From a virus: a stretch of 44,236 bases of DNA. The notes beneath the pieces are model-generated. The model saw only the letters and a list, made by a program, of their open reading frames with translations. It was not told the DNA's origin and ran no database searches. The position numbers were made by a program, and so were the translations under genes. This document shows positions 19,826 to 29,349 of this stretch, piece after piece; position 1 is the stretch's first letter, and each line of letters starts with the position of its first letter. Where the stretch lies: positions 1-44,236 of the IMG/VR virus record IMGVR_UViG_3300028536_000004. One strand, given 5' to 3'.

Positions 19826-21586
19826 ATGAACATCCAGCACATCGCGACAGTTGCAGGTGTTTCAGTTGACGAAGTGCGTTCGCGATGGATGACATTGCGC
19901 GTTGCGGAGTGGAAAGCAGATTTCCGCAAATTTGCCCGTGAAGCCCTCAAGATCAGATCCAAAGAAGGCGAACTAGTTCCTCTTATATTCAACGAAGCAC
20001 AAGAGATTTTACTGGCGCAAGCTGAAAAACAACTGGAAACCGAACGATGGGTCCGGCTAGTTGGCCTCAAAGGACGCCGCCAGGGCTTTTCTACAATGGT
20101 AGCTGCGCGCGGATATTGGAGGGCAACTCTAAACGAACGTCAGAAAATATACATTTTAAGCCATGAAATGTCCAGCTCACAGACACTGTTCGACATGGTG
20201 GATTTGATGCAACAGAAGCATCCATTCCCTCCGCAAGTCGGTGCAGATAACGCTAAAGAACTGGATTTCCCTAAGCGCGGATCCTCCTATACGGTTGCGA
20301 CAGCGGGCCAGAAAGCGGGAGGGCGCGGGGGCGGCACGAGTTTTTTTCACGGGTCGGAAGTTGCATGGTGGACAAGCGCAGACGATCATTTTTCCGCGTC
20401 TGTGCAGGCCGTGGACGAAGTGCGAGGCGTATGGGGTGAACTATGGAAGGAACCTGCTTACCCTTTACCCTTCGAGCGTGGACGAGGCACAATCATGGGA
20501 TGGGTGCGACCGCCATCTGAAGTATGGCTTGAAACAACGTCAGCCGGTCCAGTAGGTGCATTTTATCGACGCTATATGGATGCCGTGAAAGGTATTGGAC
20601 GTTATCGATCTGCATTCGTGCCTTGGGCTATCCAGAAAGAATATACCGAAGAGGGAGAATTTACACCTCAACTAGATGCAGAAGAGGAAGGTGAACTCTC
20701 CGAGGCTGAGTATCAGGAATTACATGGATTGAGCGACGGGCAGATGTTGTGGCGGCGCTCAAAGATCCATGAGCTCGGATCAATGGGTAAATTTCGACAA
20801 GAATTTCCTATCGATGTCACCGAAGCTTTCTCAGCAGCCGATATCGAAGATATATTCATCAAGCCGGCATTAGTACTGCGAGCGCGCAAACGCACCTTGG
20901 ATGATCCCGATGCTCCCTTGATTATTGGCGTCGATCCTGCAGGCGCAGGCGGGGATCGTTTCGCAGTCGCCTATCGACGCGGGGACAAGATACTCAAAGT
21001 CGAACATCGTAACAAATTGGAGCACGATGAGGCCGTAGCATGGCTTTCCTCTATTATTGACGAACATGATCCTTCGATGATGAATATAGATCGCGGAAGC
21101 ATGGGCCAGAACATCATTTCGTCTTTGCGCAATATCAAACCAAAATATCAAAGCGTCGTGCGCGGTGTCGATTTCGGCGGGAAGTCAAAATTCAAGATGG
21201 TAAATCCAACACGCGCTGGACCTTTTAACAAGCGCGCAGAGATTTATGGGAAATTTCGCGATTGGCTGACAGAAGGCGGCTGTATCCCCGACGATGATGA
21301 TATCGCCAGTGACCTCGCCGGCCCTAAGACGAAATGGCGTGCGAACAATGATTGGCTGCTCACGTCCAAAACCGACATGAAGGCGGCTGGTATTAGATCG
21401 AGCGATCTCTCGGACGCGTGCGCATTGACATTTGCTTTCGACGAATGGATTTCCTCATGGTCAAAGCCCCAGCCGACGAAAGGGTTTGGCGCAGGGGCGC
21501 CAGAGATGCTAAGAGGTATCGGGTCAGGTTGGGATATCCATTCAGACTATGATGAACCATCCGGCAGCCAAAGCTGGATGTCGTGA
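19826..21586 (+). CDS. Terminase large subunit
   Basis: The 586-residue packaging motor has an N-terminal ATPase domain with a Walker A variant VGLKGRRQGFST near residues 79-90 and a strand-DE region TSFFHGSEVAWW. The RNase H-type nuclease domain shows LIIGVDPAGAGGDRFAVAYR, MNIDRGSMG and RSSDLSDACALTFA, supplying the acidic metal ligands. It pumps DNA into the prohead through the portal and cuts it; with P22-like virion proteins a headful mechanism is likely, which fits a permuted genome. The start is ATG at 19826, coupled to the previous stop. Confidence 0.95.
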   Translation: MNIQHIATVAGVSVDEVRSRWMTLRVAEWKADFRKFAREALKIRSKEGELVPLIFNEAQEILLAQAEKQLETERWVRLVGLKGRRQGFSTMVAARGYWRATLNERQKIYILSHEMSSSQTLFDMVDLMQQKHPFPPQVGADNAKELDFPKRGSSYTVATAGQKAGGRGGGTSFFHGSEVAWWTSADDHFSASVQAVDEVRGVWGELWKEPAYPLPFERGRGTIMGWVRPPSEVWLETTSAGPVGAFYRRYMDAVKGIGRYRSAFVPWAIQKEYTEEGEFTPQLDAEEEGELSEAEYQELHGLSDGQMLWRRSKIHELGSMGKFRQEFPIDVTEAFSAADIEDIFIKPALVLRARKRTLDDPDAPLIIGVDPAGAGGDRFAVAYRRGDKILKVEHRNKLEHDEAVAWLSSIIDEHDPSMMNIDRGSMGQNIISSLRNIKPKYQSVVRGVDFGGKSKFKMVNPTRAGPFNKRAEIYGKFRDWLTEGGCIPDDDDIASDLAGPKTKWRANNDWLLTSKTDMKAAGIRSSDLSDACALTFAFDEWISSWSKPQPTKGFGAGAPEMLRGIGSGWDIHSDYDEPSGSQSWMS

Positions 21587-21613
21587 TTCAATTGCCTATG
21601 GGGGCGACTTAAC

Positions 21614-23782
21614 ATGGCCGGCCTAAGAGATTCGATTGCCGAAGAAAATAAGCCACAAAAAAAGCCTATCAAGGTTCCAAAAGGCTTCGATGATATTTCA
21701 TCATTTTTGGCCGATCTTCGCCAAAAATATGAATATGGTTACGGGTTCAACGAACATAATACCATCGCGGGCAAGGATGATGCGCGTTTCCTGATCGGCA
21801 ATCAATGGGATTCGACCGTTGAGCAGAAGCGCAAAGATGAGCGCAAACCTGTCCTGACATTCAATCGCCTCGTGGCTTTCCTCGCCCAGATCATCGGCGA
21901 TCGTTTGATGAACGAAACGGAAATCCGCTGTCTCCCCGATAAAGGCGGTACGAAGGAAATCGCGGAAATCCGGGAAGGATTGATCCGCTCGATTTTCAAA
22001 AACTCCAATGCTGATTTTGCCCGAGACGAGGCTTTCAAATATCAGGTTATCGGAGGCCAAGGCGCCTATACGCTGACGATCGATTACACGAACGATGACG
22101 TATTCGAACAGGAAATGCGGCTAGGCGCGATCTATGATCCCTACTCCGCCGTGTTCGACCCTCTCGCTATCGATCCCTCGGCTGGCGACGGCCAGTTCGC
22201 CTTTGTCGGCGAAGATATTCCGCAACAGGAGTTCAAGTCGCGCTGGCCTTGGGCGGCAGAAACATCCTTCATGGATGACAAACTATGGAACCGCAGCGGC
22301 TTCTGGCTGACAGAGGATACTGTTCGAATAGTATCCTATTGGCGAATGGTGACAGAAGGTTACAAGACATTAGTTCTCTATAAAGACGGGACGGTCCATG
22401 ATGTCACGGACAAAGAAGAATATGAATACATCCAATATGCTGAAACCTATTCGGACGGTTCTATTTACGAACGCTCTGTCCCGAAGCGTTTCGCGAGGCT
22501 CTATATTTGTTCTGGTAATGATATTCTCGAAGGCCCTTATGATTATCCTTTTAGCTCTATTCCCGTTTACAGGGTTCCCGGCTGGGAGGTTAATGACGGC
22601 GCCAAGGTCCACCGTTGGGGGCTCATACGATTCCTCAAAGATCCGCAGCGCCTCCATAACTATTGGCGCTCCACCGTCGCCGAGCAGCTTGTCGCCGCAC
22701 CGCGCAATAAGTGGCTAGCGACGCCGGATGCGGTAAAAGGACACGAGCGCAAATGGCGTAATTCGCCGACGTCAAATGACCCGTTTCTCTACTATAACGA
22801 CGGAGAGCAGCCGCCAACCCATATTCCGCCTCCCGGTATCGACGCCGCTCTTATCAACGAAGCTGGCGGCACGGCGCAGGATATGAAGGATATCTCCAAT
22901 CTGCATGAAGCGGCTTTGGGAATGCCTTCGAATGAAGTATCGGGCGTCGCAATTCAGCAAAGGAATATGGTAGCCGACGTCGGCACTTATATTTATACCG
23001 ATCGACTGCGTATTGCCGATGAACGCTGCGCCAAGAATATCAATGAAGCTATTCCGTTTTTGTACGACACACAACGTACGATTACGGTTCAAGGCTCCGA
23101 TGATAAAGTCCAAGTCGCCGTTATTAATGATCCAAGCGACCCTAATTCAGACGTGACTGTCGGGAAGTACAATATCACTGTCGCGGTTGGTCCTGCGTCC
23201 ATGACGAAACGGACGCTTGCAGCCGAGCAGATGATGGCCTTCGTCAACGCAGCGCCTGAGGTTGCAGGACAGGTCATGGATCTCGTGGCGGAAGCCCAAG
23301 ATTGGCCGGCTGCGGATAAATTTGCTCAGCGCTTCAAGATGATGCTGCCTCCAGGCATGATCCCACCTGATGAACTAACACCGGAAATGATCCAGATGCA
23401 GCAGCAAAATCAACAGAACCAAATGCAACAGCAGCAGGCGGCACTCGCTGAGCTGCAGACGAAATTGGCGCTACAGGCGGCTAAGACGGCAGAGGCGCAA
23501 TCTCGGGCTCATCTGTCCGTGGCCCAAGCGTACAAGGCCATTCTTGACGCCCATTCGCGGCAAGATGATGTGTCCAGCAAGACAGACGAGCGCGGTTTAA
23601 AAGCTGCACTCGATCTAATCGGACAACACAACGACCTAGAAGGCCAAGACCGTGACTTTGGCCTGCAGGCAATTTCAACCCTTCACGGCATGAGCGTGGC
23701 GCAACAGGGCGCGGATAATGCGGATGCGGCGGTTCAATCAGGAGCAGCCGCGCCGACAGACGACAATGGAGACAATCAATGA
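21614..23782 (+). CDS. Portal protein, P22-like
   Basis: The 722-residue protein has the features of the P22-like portal family: DARFLIGNQWD near the N-terminus, KPVLTFNRLVAFLAQIIGDR, and DPLAIDPSAGDGQFAFVGED. The C-terminal barrel-like region is rich in Gln and helices (MIQMQQQNQQNQMQQQQAAL). Twelve copies form the ring through which DNA enters and leaves the capsid. GGGG lies upstream of the ATG at 21614. It overlaps the scaffold gene by four bases. Confidence 0.95.
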   Translation: MAGLRDSIAEENKPQKKPIKVPKGFDDISSFLADLRQKYEYGYGFNEHNTIAGKDDARFLIGNQWDSTVEQKRKDERKPVLTFNRLVAFLAQIIGDRLMNETEIRCLPDKGGTKEIAEIREGLIRSIFKNSNADFARDEAFKYQVIGGQGAYTLTIDYTNDDVFEQEMRLGAIYDPYSAVFDPLAIDPSAGDGQFAFVGEDIPQQEFKSRWPWAAETSFMDDKLWNRSGFWLTEDTVRIVSYWRMVTEGYKTLVLYKDGTVHDVTDKEEYEYIQYAETYSDGSIYERSVPKRFARLYICSGNDILEGPYDYPFSSIPVYRVPGWEVNDGAKVHRWGLIRFLKDPQRLHNYWRSTVAEQLVAAPRNKWLATPDAVKGHERKWRNSPTSNDPFLYYNDGEQPPTHIPPPGIDAALINEAGGTAQDMKDISNLHEAALGMPSNEVSGVAIQQRNMVADVGTYIYTDRLRIADERCAKNINEAIPFLYDTQRTITVQGSDDKVQVAVINDPSDPNSDVTVGKYNITVAVGPASMTKRTLAAEQMMAFVNAAPEVAGQVMDLVAEAQDWPAADKFAQRFKMMLPPGMIPPDELTPEMIQMQQQNQQNQMQQQQAALAELQTKLALQAAKTAEAQSRAHLSVAQAYKAILDAHSRQDDVSSKTDERGLKAALDLIGQHNDLEGQDRDFGLQAISTLHGMSVAQQGADNADAAVQSGAAAPTDDNGDNQ

Positions 23783-24798
23783 CTATGGCGGGAAACGACG
23801 GGGAAAACGCAGATTTTGCGGAATTTGAAGCCTTGGGCGATGTCGAGGTAGGAGATAGTAATACTGCCCCTAAAGCGAAAGAAGCCCAAAAAGGCGCTGA
23901 GAAACCGGCAAAAGAAGCGCCTGAATCCAACAAGGATGGAACCGAAACCAAAGATGATGTTCGGTTTCGTCCAGCGCGCGAGGATACGGAAACCCCGGGA
24001 GAAACCGAAGAAACCGGCGAAAATGACGAGGATACGGAAACCGCGAAAAAGCGCCAGCCGCCTTCCGAACGCATCCGAGAATTAAACAAAAGACTTCGCC
24101 AGTCCGAGCGTTTGCGTGTCGCTGACGCAGAACGTTTGGACCGCCTTGAAGCCGCGTTGAAAAATAATGGTGGACAGGGAAATAATGGGAGTGGTAACAC
24201 TGGCGATATAGGGGTTGCGCCGGATCCGCAGGATCAGACAAAATACCCTCTCGGGCACCTCGACGACCGTTATATCGAGGATAAGCTGGAATGGCTCGCC
24301 GAAACCAAGGCAGCCAAGAAAGCCGATGCGGTCCTGCAACGTCAGCAGGAACACGAGCGTAACGGTCAAATCGAAAATCAACAGCGTGAATTGCTAACGA
24401 AGGTCGATGATCTCGCCTCGCGAGGTTCGGAAATCTACGACGACTATCAGGAACTGGTAGTTGATGCAGGAATGCGCGGCGATTGGGAATTGACTCACAC
24501 TACGTTCGAAGCGGCTGCAGAAGCAGAGCACGGCGAACGCATATTGTACGCACTGGCGAATGATCCGAAGGAAGCAAAACGCGTCAGCGAGCTTTCTCCC
24601 TTTCAACAGCTCCGGTACGTCGATCAGCAAAACGCCGAAATCTCTGCCAAGATCAAGCCGCGAACTAAGCCGGGAGCTACGCCGCCTGCTCAAACCCGAA
24701 CACGCGGTGGAAATTCCAGCACGCGAATTAGCCCTTCCACGGACAATCTCGACGATTTCGAGAAAGCCTGGGAGGCAGAAGGCAAGGGCAAGCGTTAA
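23779..24798 (+). CDS. Capsid scaffolding protein
   Basis: The 339-residue protein is strongly charged: an acidic N-terminus, Lys/Glu/Pro-rich stretches (PKAKEAQKGAEKPAKEAPES) and a coiled-coil region (RIRELNKRLRQSERLRVADA). A basic Ser/Thr-rich segment follows and the end is EKAWEAEGKGKR. Composition, size and location between portal and coat genes identify a scaffold that guides procapsid assembly and is then released. The start is ATG at 23779 (MTMAG), overlapping the portal stop; the ATG at 23785 is an alternative. Confidence 0.88.
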   Translation: MTMAGNDGENADFAEFEALGDVEVGDSNTAPKAKEAQKGAEKPAKEAPESNKDGTETKDDVRFRPAREDTETPGETEETGENDEDTETAKKRQPPSERIRELNKRLRQSERLRVADAERLDRLEAALKNNGGQGNNGSGNTGDIGVAPDPQDQTKYPLGHLDDRYIEDKLEWLAETKAAKKADAVLQRQQEHERNGQIENQQRELLTKVDDLASRGSEIYDDYQELVVDAGMRGDWELTHTTFEAAAEAEHGERILYALANDPKEAKRVSELSPFQQLRYVDQQNAEISAKIKPRTKPGATPPAQTRTRGGNSSTRISPSTDNLDDFEKAWEAEGKGKR

Positions 24799-24852
24799 TT
24801 GTGCCGAGAGGGGGATCCCGACCGGCTTTCTTGAGCGAGAAGGGATCTCCCG

Positions 24853-26169
24853 ATGGGTACCGTAACAGTAGAACAACAGAAGCTCGTTCTGAATGCCTTT
24901 GCGATGGTATTGCAGAACAATCTCGTCACAGCCGATGTCGTTACTTGGAATGAGTATGACGGCGAGATGGACGATCGCAACGGCCTGCAGGTACTTGAGC
25001 AGGTAACGCCGCGCTACAACATCACGCGCACGACCAATGGCGTCAAAGATCTCACGGCCGGCACGGACGGCACGGTTTTTGGCTCCGAGCTGTTCGCAGT
25101 GACGGGCACGTTCAATGCCAACATGGGTTGGGGCGATTTCGTCAAAATTCAGTCGATCGGCGATGCTCGCGAGAGCAAAGCGCTTTTGGGCGCCGCTACG
25201 TCAATGGCCGAAAAGATCGATGCCTATGTACTCGGCATCGCAACTTTGGCGTCGAACAACTGGACTGGCACGCCGGGCAACTCGATCGCAGCGTGGACGG
25301 ACGCAGTTGCAGGTTACACGCGCCTCAAGGAAGAAGGGGTGGACGATAATGATCTATCCTACGTCCTGAACTATACCGACAAACAGCTTCTGGGCGCTCA
25401 GGTTGTCGGGCTACCGGGCGCTACGCCCATGCCTTCGACGGCGTTTCGCCAAGGCTTTTCGGGTGAACTCAACGGCATCAGGACGTTGTTTACGCAGCAG
25501 CTTCCGGTCATTGCTACGGGTAGTCGTCCCGCGACCACGGTCGCTATCAACGGCGCAGCGCAGAACGTCGATTACGCGACCGTAGCCAAAGCAGGATCGA
25601 CAAACGGCCTACGTCTGACGCAGAATCTCATTGTTGATGCGATGGGTGCGGCGGCGACGGCGGCGGTCGGCGATGTTTTCACGATCGCCAATGTGTTTGC
25701 GTACGACAATCGCAAGCAGGCTCTTGTCAATCCAGCTCGATTGCAGCAGTTCACCGTCGTTACGGCGGCAACGGCTGATGGTGCAGGGAATGCCACGCTT
25801 CGGATTTTCCCGGCAATGATTGTTCCGGGTTCGGGTGCAGGCGATAATATCAATATCAATACCGCCCATGCGACCGTGAATGTCGCAGCAGCGGACAACG
25901 CTCTTCTGACATTCGTAGGCGCGGCAAGCACGCAATATGGCCCACGCTTGGTCATTCAGAAGGAAGCAATCGTCGTCAACACGGTGCCGCTCATCCTTCC
26001 GGCTTCTGACACCTCCATGCGCCGCAAACTGTCCAAGATCCCGCTGACTGTTCGTATGTGGCAGCACAGCGATTTCTACACCGGCCAGCATGGTGTCCGG
26101 TTCGACGTTGCACTTGACGCTAACATCCGCGAGCGTCGCCGCCTGACGCGCGTTAACGGTGGCCCGTAA
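24853..26169 (+). CDS. Major capsid protein, P22 coat-like
   Basis: The 438-residue protein follows the scaffold gene and has the P22 gp5-like pattern. The N-terminus is helical (EQQKLVLNAFAMVLQNNLVT), followed by a beta-rich interior and a telokin-like variable part around residues 220-340, and it ends FDVALDANIRERRRLTRVNG. It would form the HK97-fold shell. AAGGGAT lies upstream of the ATG at 24853. The family call rests on order, size and general pattern. Confidence 0.9.
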   Translation: MGTVTVEQQKLVLNAFAMVLQNNLVTADVVTWNEYDGEMDDRNGLQVLEQVTPRYNITRTTNGVKDLTAGTDGTVFGSELFAVTGTFNANMGWGDFVKIQSIGDARESKALLGAATSMAEKIDAYVLGIATLASNNWTGTPGNSIAAWTDAVAGYTRLKEEGVDDNDLSYVLNYTDKQLLGAQVVGLPGATPMPSTAFRQGFSGELNGIRTLFTQQLPVIATGSRPATTVAINGAAQNVDYATVAKAGSTNGLRLTQNLIVDAMGAAATAAVGDVFTIANVFAYDNRKQALVNPARLQQFTVVTAATADGAGNATLRIFPAMIVPGSGAGDNININTAHATVNVAAADNALLTFVGAASTQYGPRLVIQKEAIVVNTVPLILPASDTSMRRKLSKIPLTVRMWQHSDFYTGQHGVRFDVALDANIRERRRLTRVNGGP

Positions 26170-26186
26170 TCTTAAAAGGATACCAA

Positions 26187-26471
26187 ATGTTTTTGCCTAC
26201 TATTTCCTCGCTTACGATATCGCCGGCAACTGGGCCGGTTTCGGGAACGCTTTCTTTAAGTGGGATTAACCGAAACAATTCAGTAGTTCGAGTAGAATCA
26301 ATAAAAAGTGCCCGTGTTACATTAAGTTTTCGAGGAAGTGGGGTATCTTTAGATGTTAATGCGGAAGGCGCAGAAATATTCCGCATTCCAGTAGCCGCTA
26401 CGGATATCGATCTTTATGTCTCCGGGCCTTATACTGCGATCGGAAGTATATCAGTAGGCGAAAATGTCTGA
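26187..26471 (+). CDS. Small beta-rich protein, possible capsid decoration, 94 aa
   Basis: The protein reads as one Ig-like beta sandwich: LTISPATGPVSGTLSLSGIN, VVRVESIKSARVTLSFRGSG and DIDLYVSGPY. There is no cysteine or membrane span. AAAGGA lies before the ATG at 26187. Its place directly after the coat gene suggests a capsid surface decoration protein. The synonymous base use is more AT-rich than that of the coat gene, so it may be a late acquisition. Confidence 0.7.
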   Translation: MFLPTISSLTISPATGPVSGTLSLSGINRNNSVVRVESIKSARVTLSFRGSGVSLDVNAEGAEIFRIPVAATDIDLYVSGPYTAIGSISVGENV

Positions 26472-26528
26472 ACAAGGTCGCGTTAGCCTAGTCTCCGGGC
26501 GATGATGCGCGATAGGGCTCACTCGATT

Positions 26529-26543
26529 CACCCGCGTCGGGTG
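26529..26543. other. Short GC hairpin between decoration-like genes
   Basis: CACCCG, loop CGT and CGGGTG form a six-pair stem in the 106-base gap at 26472-26577, followed by GGCCCTTAATTC. The T content after it is low, so termination would be partial at best. It might help make an excess of coat mRNA over downstream genes. Confidence 0.4.
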
Positions 26544-26577
26544 GGCCCTTAATTCTTAGCCGGGACGGGAATTTCCG

Positions 26578-28329
26578 ATGGCTATCAATCCGGCTGTAAG
26601 TCAATATTTCACTCGGGCTTTCTGGCAAAATCCAGCCGTTGTCGATGTCGATATCAAGCAAGCAAACCCAAATGACAACAGCACAGTCGGCAAAGCGCTC
26701 GGTGTTTGGATTTTGGGCAATACCGCAGCGGGTGGCGGGAGTGCCGCCTCAATCGCGGATGGTGCAGATGTAGCCGAAGGCGCAACGACAGCGACGGCAT
26801 ATTCTGACACGACAGGTGCAGCGGCAGGAACTGTCGTCGGCTTGCTCAAAGGTTGGTACAAGCTGCTGGCGAACATGTTTCGCTTCAATGGTTATGGCAG
26901 TCTTATTGTCAGCACAGACGCCACAACGTCTTTCACGGATTCCTTTGATGGAGGCGTCGTAGACGTTACAAACACTTGGACGACGCAAGCCGTAACCGGT
27001 ACAGTGACACAAGCGGCGGGTAAGCTCACGCTTTCGTCCAGCACAACGGCATCAGCTTATGCGGCGATCTTTTCAAAAAACGCATTCCCGCCATCGTCTG
27101 TCTCTCCGCAGATACTCGGGTTCACGATACAGCTTGAATCACCAGTATTGCCAAACCTACGCAGATTTTGGGGTATGGGGACAGTTCCAGCGACGCCCAC
27201 GACGGCTATTCCCATCACTGACGGCTTTGGCTTCGAATTAACGGAAGCTGGTGTATTTCGAGCGGTTATTTACGCATCAAGCACAGTTGTTGCCTCGGCC
27301 AACTTGACGGCACCTGCAGATGCAAATCCTCATAATTACGGGCTATTATTCCGCGCAGATAGTTTCTTTTTCTATGTCGATAACTATACGACGCCTGTTG
27401 CGGTCATACCTTTTGTACAACCTAACCAAGTCACACTGCCTGTAGCGCTTGTATCGGTTAATGGAGCTACGCCGCCTGCAGCCGGACAGTCGTTCATTCT
27501 ATCTGTAGTTGCTTTGGGTGACTTCGGCAAAAATACCAATCAGATCTCAGATGGACTCTTTCCATGGCGTAAAGCCACTGTGAAGCCGGCTTCAACTGCA
27601 GCTTTGGCGACGGATTTGCCTCTTGTTGTTGCGCTTTCACCCAACAATGGCCTTACAGGCATGACACCGGGCGTATCAGCGACAGCCTTGGGTAAAGCGG
27701 AAGATGCAGTTTCGGCCTCGGGAGATACTGGTGTTTTCTGCCTGAATGTCAGACGCGATACGCTCACGGTTTCAGCCTCGGCAAATGGCGACTATAATGA
27801 AACTGCTGTCGATCAATATGGCTCGATGCAGGTTCGAAGCTATGAAAAACAGGCTCGGACTTATTCCGCTTCGGCTAATATCACGCTTGCAGCAGCGGCG
27901 ACGGATATCGCAATTCTCCCCGGCAGCGCCACTACGACTGTATACGTAACGAAAATCACAATTTCGGGTATTCAGACGACAGGCGGCGAAGCGGATGTTG
28001 TTTTGATTAAGCGAAGTGCCGCTAATACTGTCGGCACGTCCACCGCAATGACCGTGATCCCTCATGATGCCAATGACGCTGCAGGAACTGCTGCACCTTT
28101 GTCGTATACAGCTAATCCGACACCGGGCGCTGCAGTTGGCAATGTCCGACGCGCTTATGTCCCTGTCGGAGCTACAACGGGTTCGGGATCACCAGTGATA
28201 TTTGATTTTGGGGATAAAGGACGCCCCATCATCCTGCGTGGCATTGCTCAAGGTTTGGCAATTAATCTTAATGGTGCCACACTCACAGGAGGTGTGCTAG
28301 ACGTGTCTTTTGAATGGTTTGAAATCTAG
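26578..28329 (+). CDS. Large beta-rich head or head-fibre protein, 583 aa
   Basis: The N-terminus (MAINPAVSQYFTRAFWQNPA, then DIKQANPNDNSTVGKALGVW) is followed by a lectin-like domain at about 115-310 (TSFTDSFDGGVVDVTNTWTT ... FGFELTEAGVFRAVIYAS). Further beta domains follow (TVYVTKITISGIQTTGGEAD, ending SFEWFEI). The gene sits between the decoration-like gene and the gp4-like gene, so a capsid fibre or decoration protein is more likely than a tail fibre. GACGGGAA lies upstream of the ATG at 26578. No direct homologue is recognised. Confidence 0.78.
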   Translation: MAINPAVSQYFTRAFWQNPAVVDVDIKQANPNDNSTVGKALGVWILGNTAAGGGSAASIADGADVAEGATTATAYSDTTGAAAGTVVGLLKGWYKLLANMFRFNGYGSLIVSTDATTSFTDSFDGGVVDVTNTWTTQAVTGTVTQAAGKLTLSSSTTASAYAAIFSKNAFPPSSVSPQILGFTIQLESPVLPNLRRFWGMGTVPATPTTAIPITDGFGFELTEAGVFRAVIYASSTVVASANLTAPADANPHNYGLLFRADSFFFYVDNYTTPVAVIPFVQPNQVTLPVALVSVNGATPPAAGQSFILSVVALGDFGKNTNQISDGLFPWRKATVKPASTAALATDLPLVVALSPNNGLTGMTPGVSATALGKAEDAVSASGDTGVFCLNVRRDTLTVSASANGDYNETAVDQYGSMQVRSYEKQARTYSASANITLAAAATDIAILPGSATTTVYVTKITISGIQTTGGEADVVLIKRSAANTVGTSTAMTVIPHDANDAAGTAAPLSYTANPTPGAAVGNVRRAYVPVGATTGSGSPVIFDFGDKGRPIILRGIAQGLAINLNGATLTGGVLDVSFEWFEI

Positions 28330-28338
28330 GAGGCGAAT

Positions 28339-28566
28339 ATGGATTATACACATCAGCATTGGCCGGCGTATCGCTATGGTCCTGATGGTGCAGCCGAGAT
28401 TTTCGAGCAGGAATCAGACGTACCGGCAGGCTGGACGGATCATCCCTCCAAGGTCGGCGAAGCAAAACCCGCTCCAAAACTTGCGCCGGCTCTAAAGGTT
28501 GCTGAGGATGTTCCTCTGGCCAAAAAGCGCGGCAGGCCAGCTAAGAAAGCTGCACTCGACCTATAA
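28339..28566 (+). CDS. Small protein with AT-hook-like end, 75 aa
   Basis: MDYTHQHWPAYRYGPDGAAE then FEQESDVPAGWTDHPSKVGE is a pattern I have seen in short proteins placed before the gp4-like gene of P22-like phages. The C-terminal segment KKRGRPAKKAALDL contains an AT-hook core (RGRP) that could bind DNA minor grooves, and ends in LDL. AGGAGG lies six bases before the ATG at 28339, the best ribosome-binding site in the window. The role is unknown. Confidence 0.82.
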   Translation: MDYTHQHWPAYRYGPDGAAEIFEQESDVPAGWTDHPSKVGEAKPAPKLAPALKVAEDVPLAKKRGRPAKKAALDL

Positions 28567-28581
28567 TTTTGAGGTGCCTCT

Positions 28582-29349
28582 GTGACCTTGATTTCCTCCA
28601 TTGTGCAGGACGCATATCGAGAGAATAATATTCTCCCGCTGGCTGCTGCCCCGAATGCAAATCAGAACATAGAGGCACTTCGACTTTATAATGCACTTTT
28701 GAGCAGCCTGTATGGGACAGATGTCGGCGAAACCCTATCAGACTGGCCGCTCGGGGATTTTGGGCGGGATCCTGCGCCTGGATATGTTCCGATCGCATCA
28801 TTGCAGTACCTGCATTACCCGCCAATCAATTCGCGGCTGATTGCCGTAAATGAAGCGGCAATATCGATTGATCTCACACTACGACCGCAAGATGGTGCCC
28901 GCTATGCCATTCTCGATCCTTTTGGACGTCTGGCAGCTTTCCCCGTGACGCTCAATGGCAATGGCCGTACGATTGCAGGGTCGCCGACGATCATACTCAA
29001 TACCAACGGATTGGCACGTGAGTGGCTGTATCGAGCCGATCAGAGCAATTGGGTACAGCTCACAGATCTTGCCTTGACGGACGAAAATCCGTTCCCCCAA
29101 GAATTTGATCAGATGTTTACGATCCTCTTGGCTGTACGACTTAATCCGCGATACGGTCGTGAACTCTCGGATTTATCGACGTCGATCCTCCGTACAGGCC
29201 GCACAACCTTCATAGCGCGATATATCAATTCGCAGCCGCTTTGGGTTGACGACAGCATCTCATGGCCTTTCATGAGCCGCCAAGGCTATGGGCAGGAGCG
29301 CAGCTTCACGTCGAACAATGGATTTAATCAAGGTCGCCCTTATGGTTGA
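28582..29349 (+). CDS. Head-to-tail joining protein, P22 gp4-like
   Basis: The 255-residue protein starts with GTG at 28582 (GAGGTG upstream). It shows IVQDAYRENNILPLAAAPNA, EALRLYNALLSSL and later PFPQEFDQMFTILLAVRLNP, the pattern of the tail accessory factor that closes the portal after packaging. The C-terminus is Gly/Asn-rich. The order portal-scaffold-coat-gp4-gp10 matches P22-like phages. It overlaps the next gene by eight bases. Confidence 0.85.
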   Translation: MTLISSIVQDAYRENNILPLAAAPNANQNIEALRLYNALLSSLYGTDVGETLSDWPLGDFGRDPAPGYVPIASLQYLHYPPINSRLIAVNEAAISIDLTLRPQDGARYAILDPFGRLAAFPVTLNGNGRTIAGSPTIILNTNGLAREWLYRADQSNWVQLTDLALTDENPFPQEFDQMFTILLAVRLNPRYGRELSDLSTSILRTGRTTFIARYINSQPLWVDDSISWPFMSRQGYGQERSFTSNNGFNQGRPYG

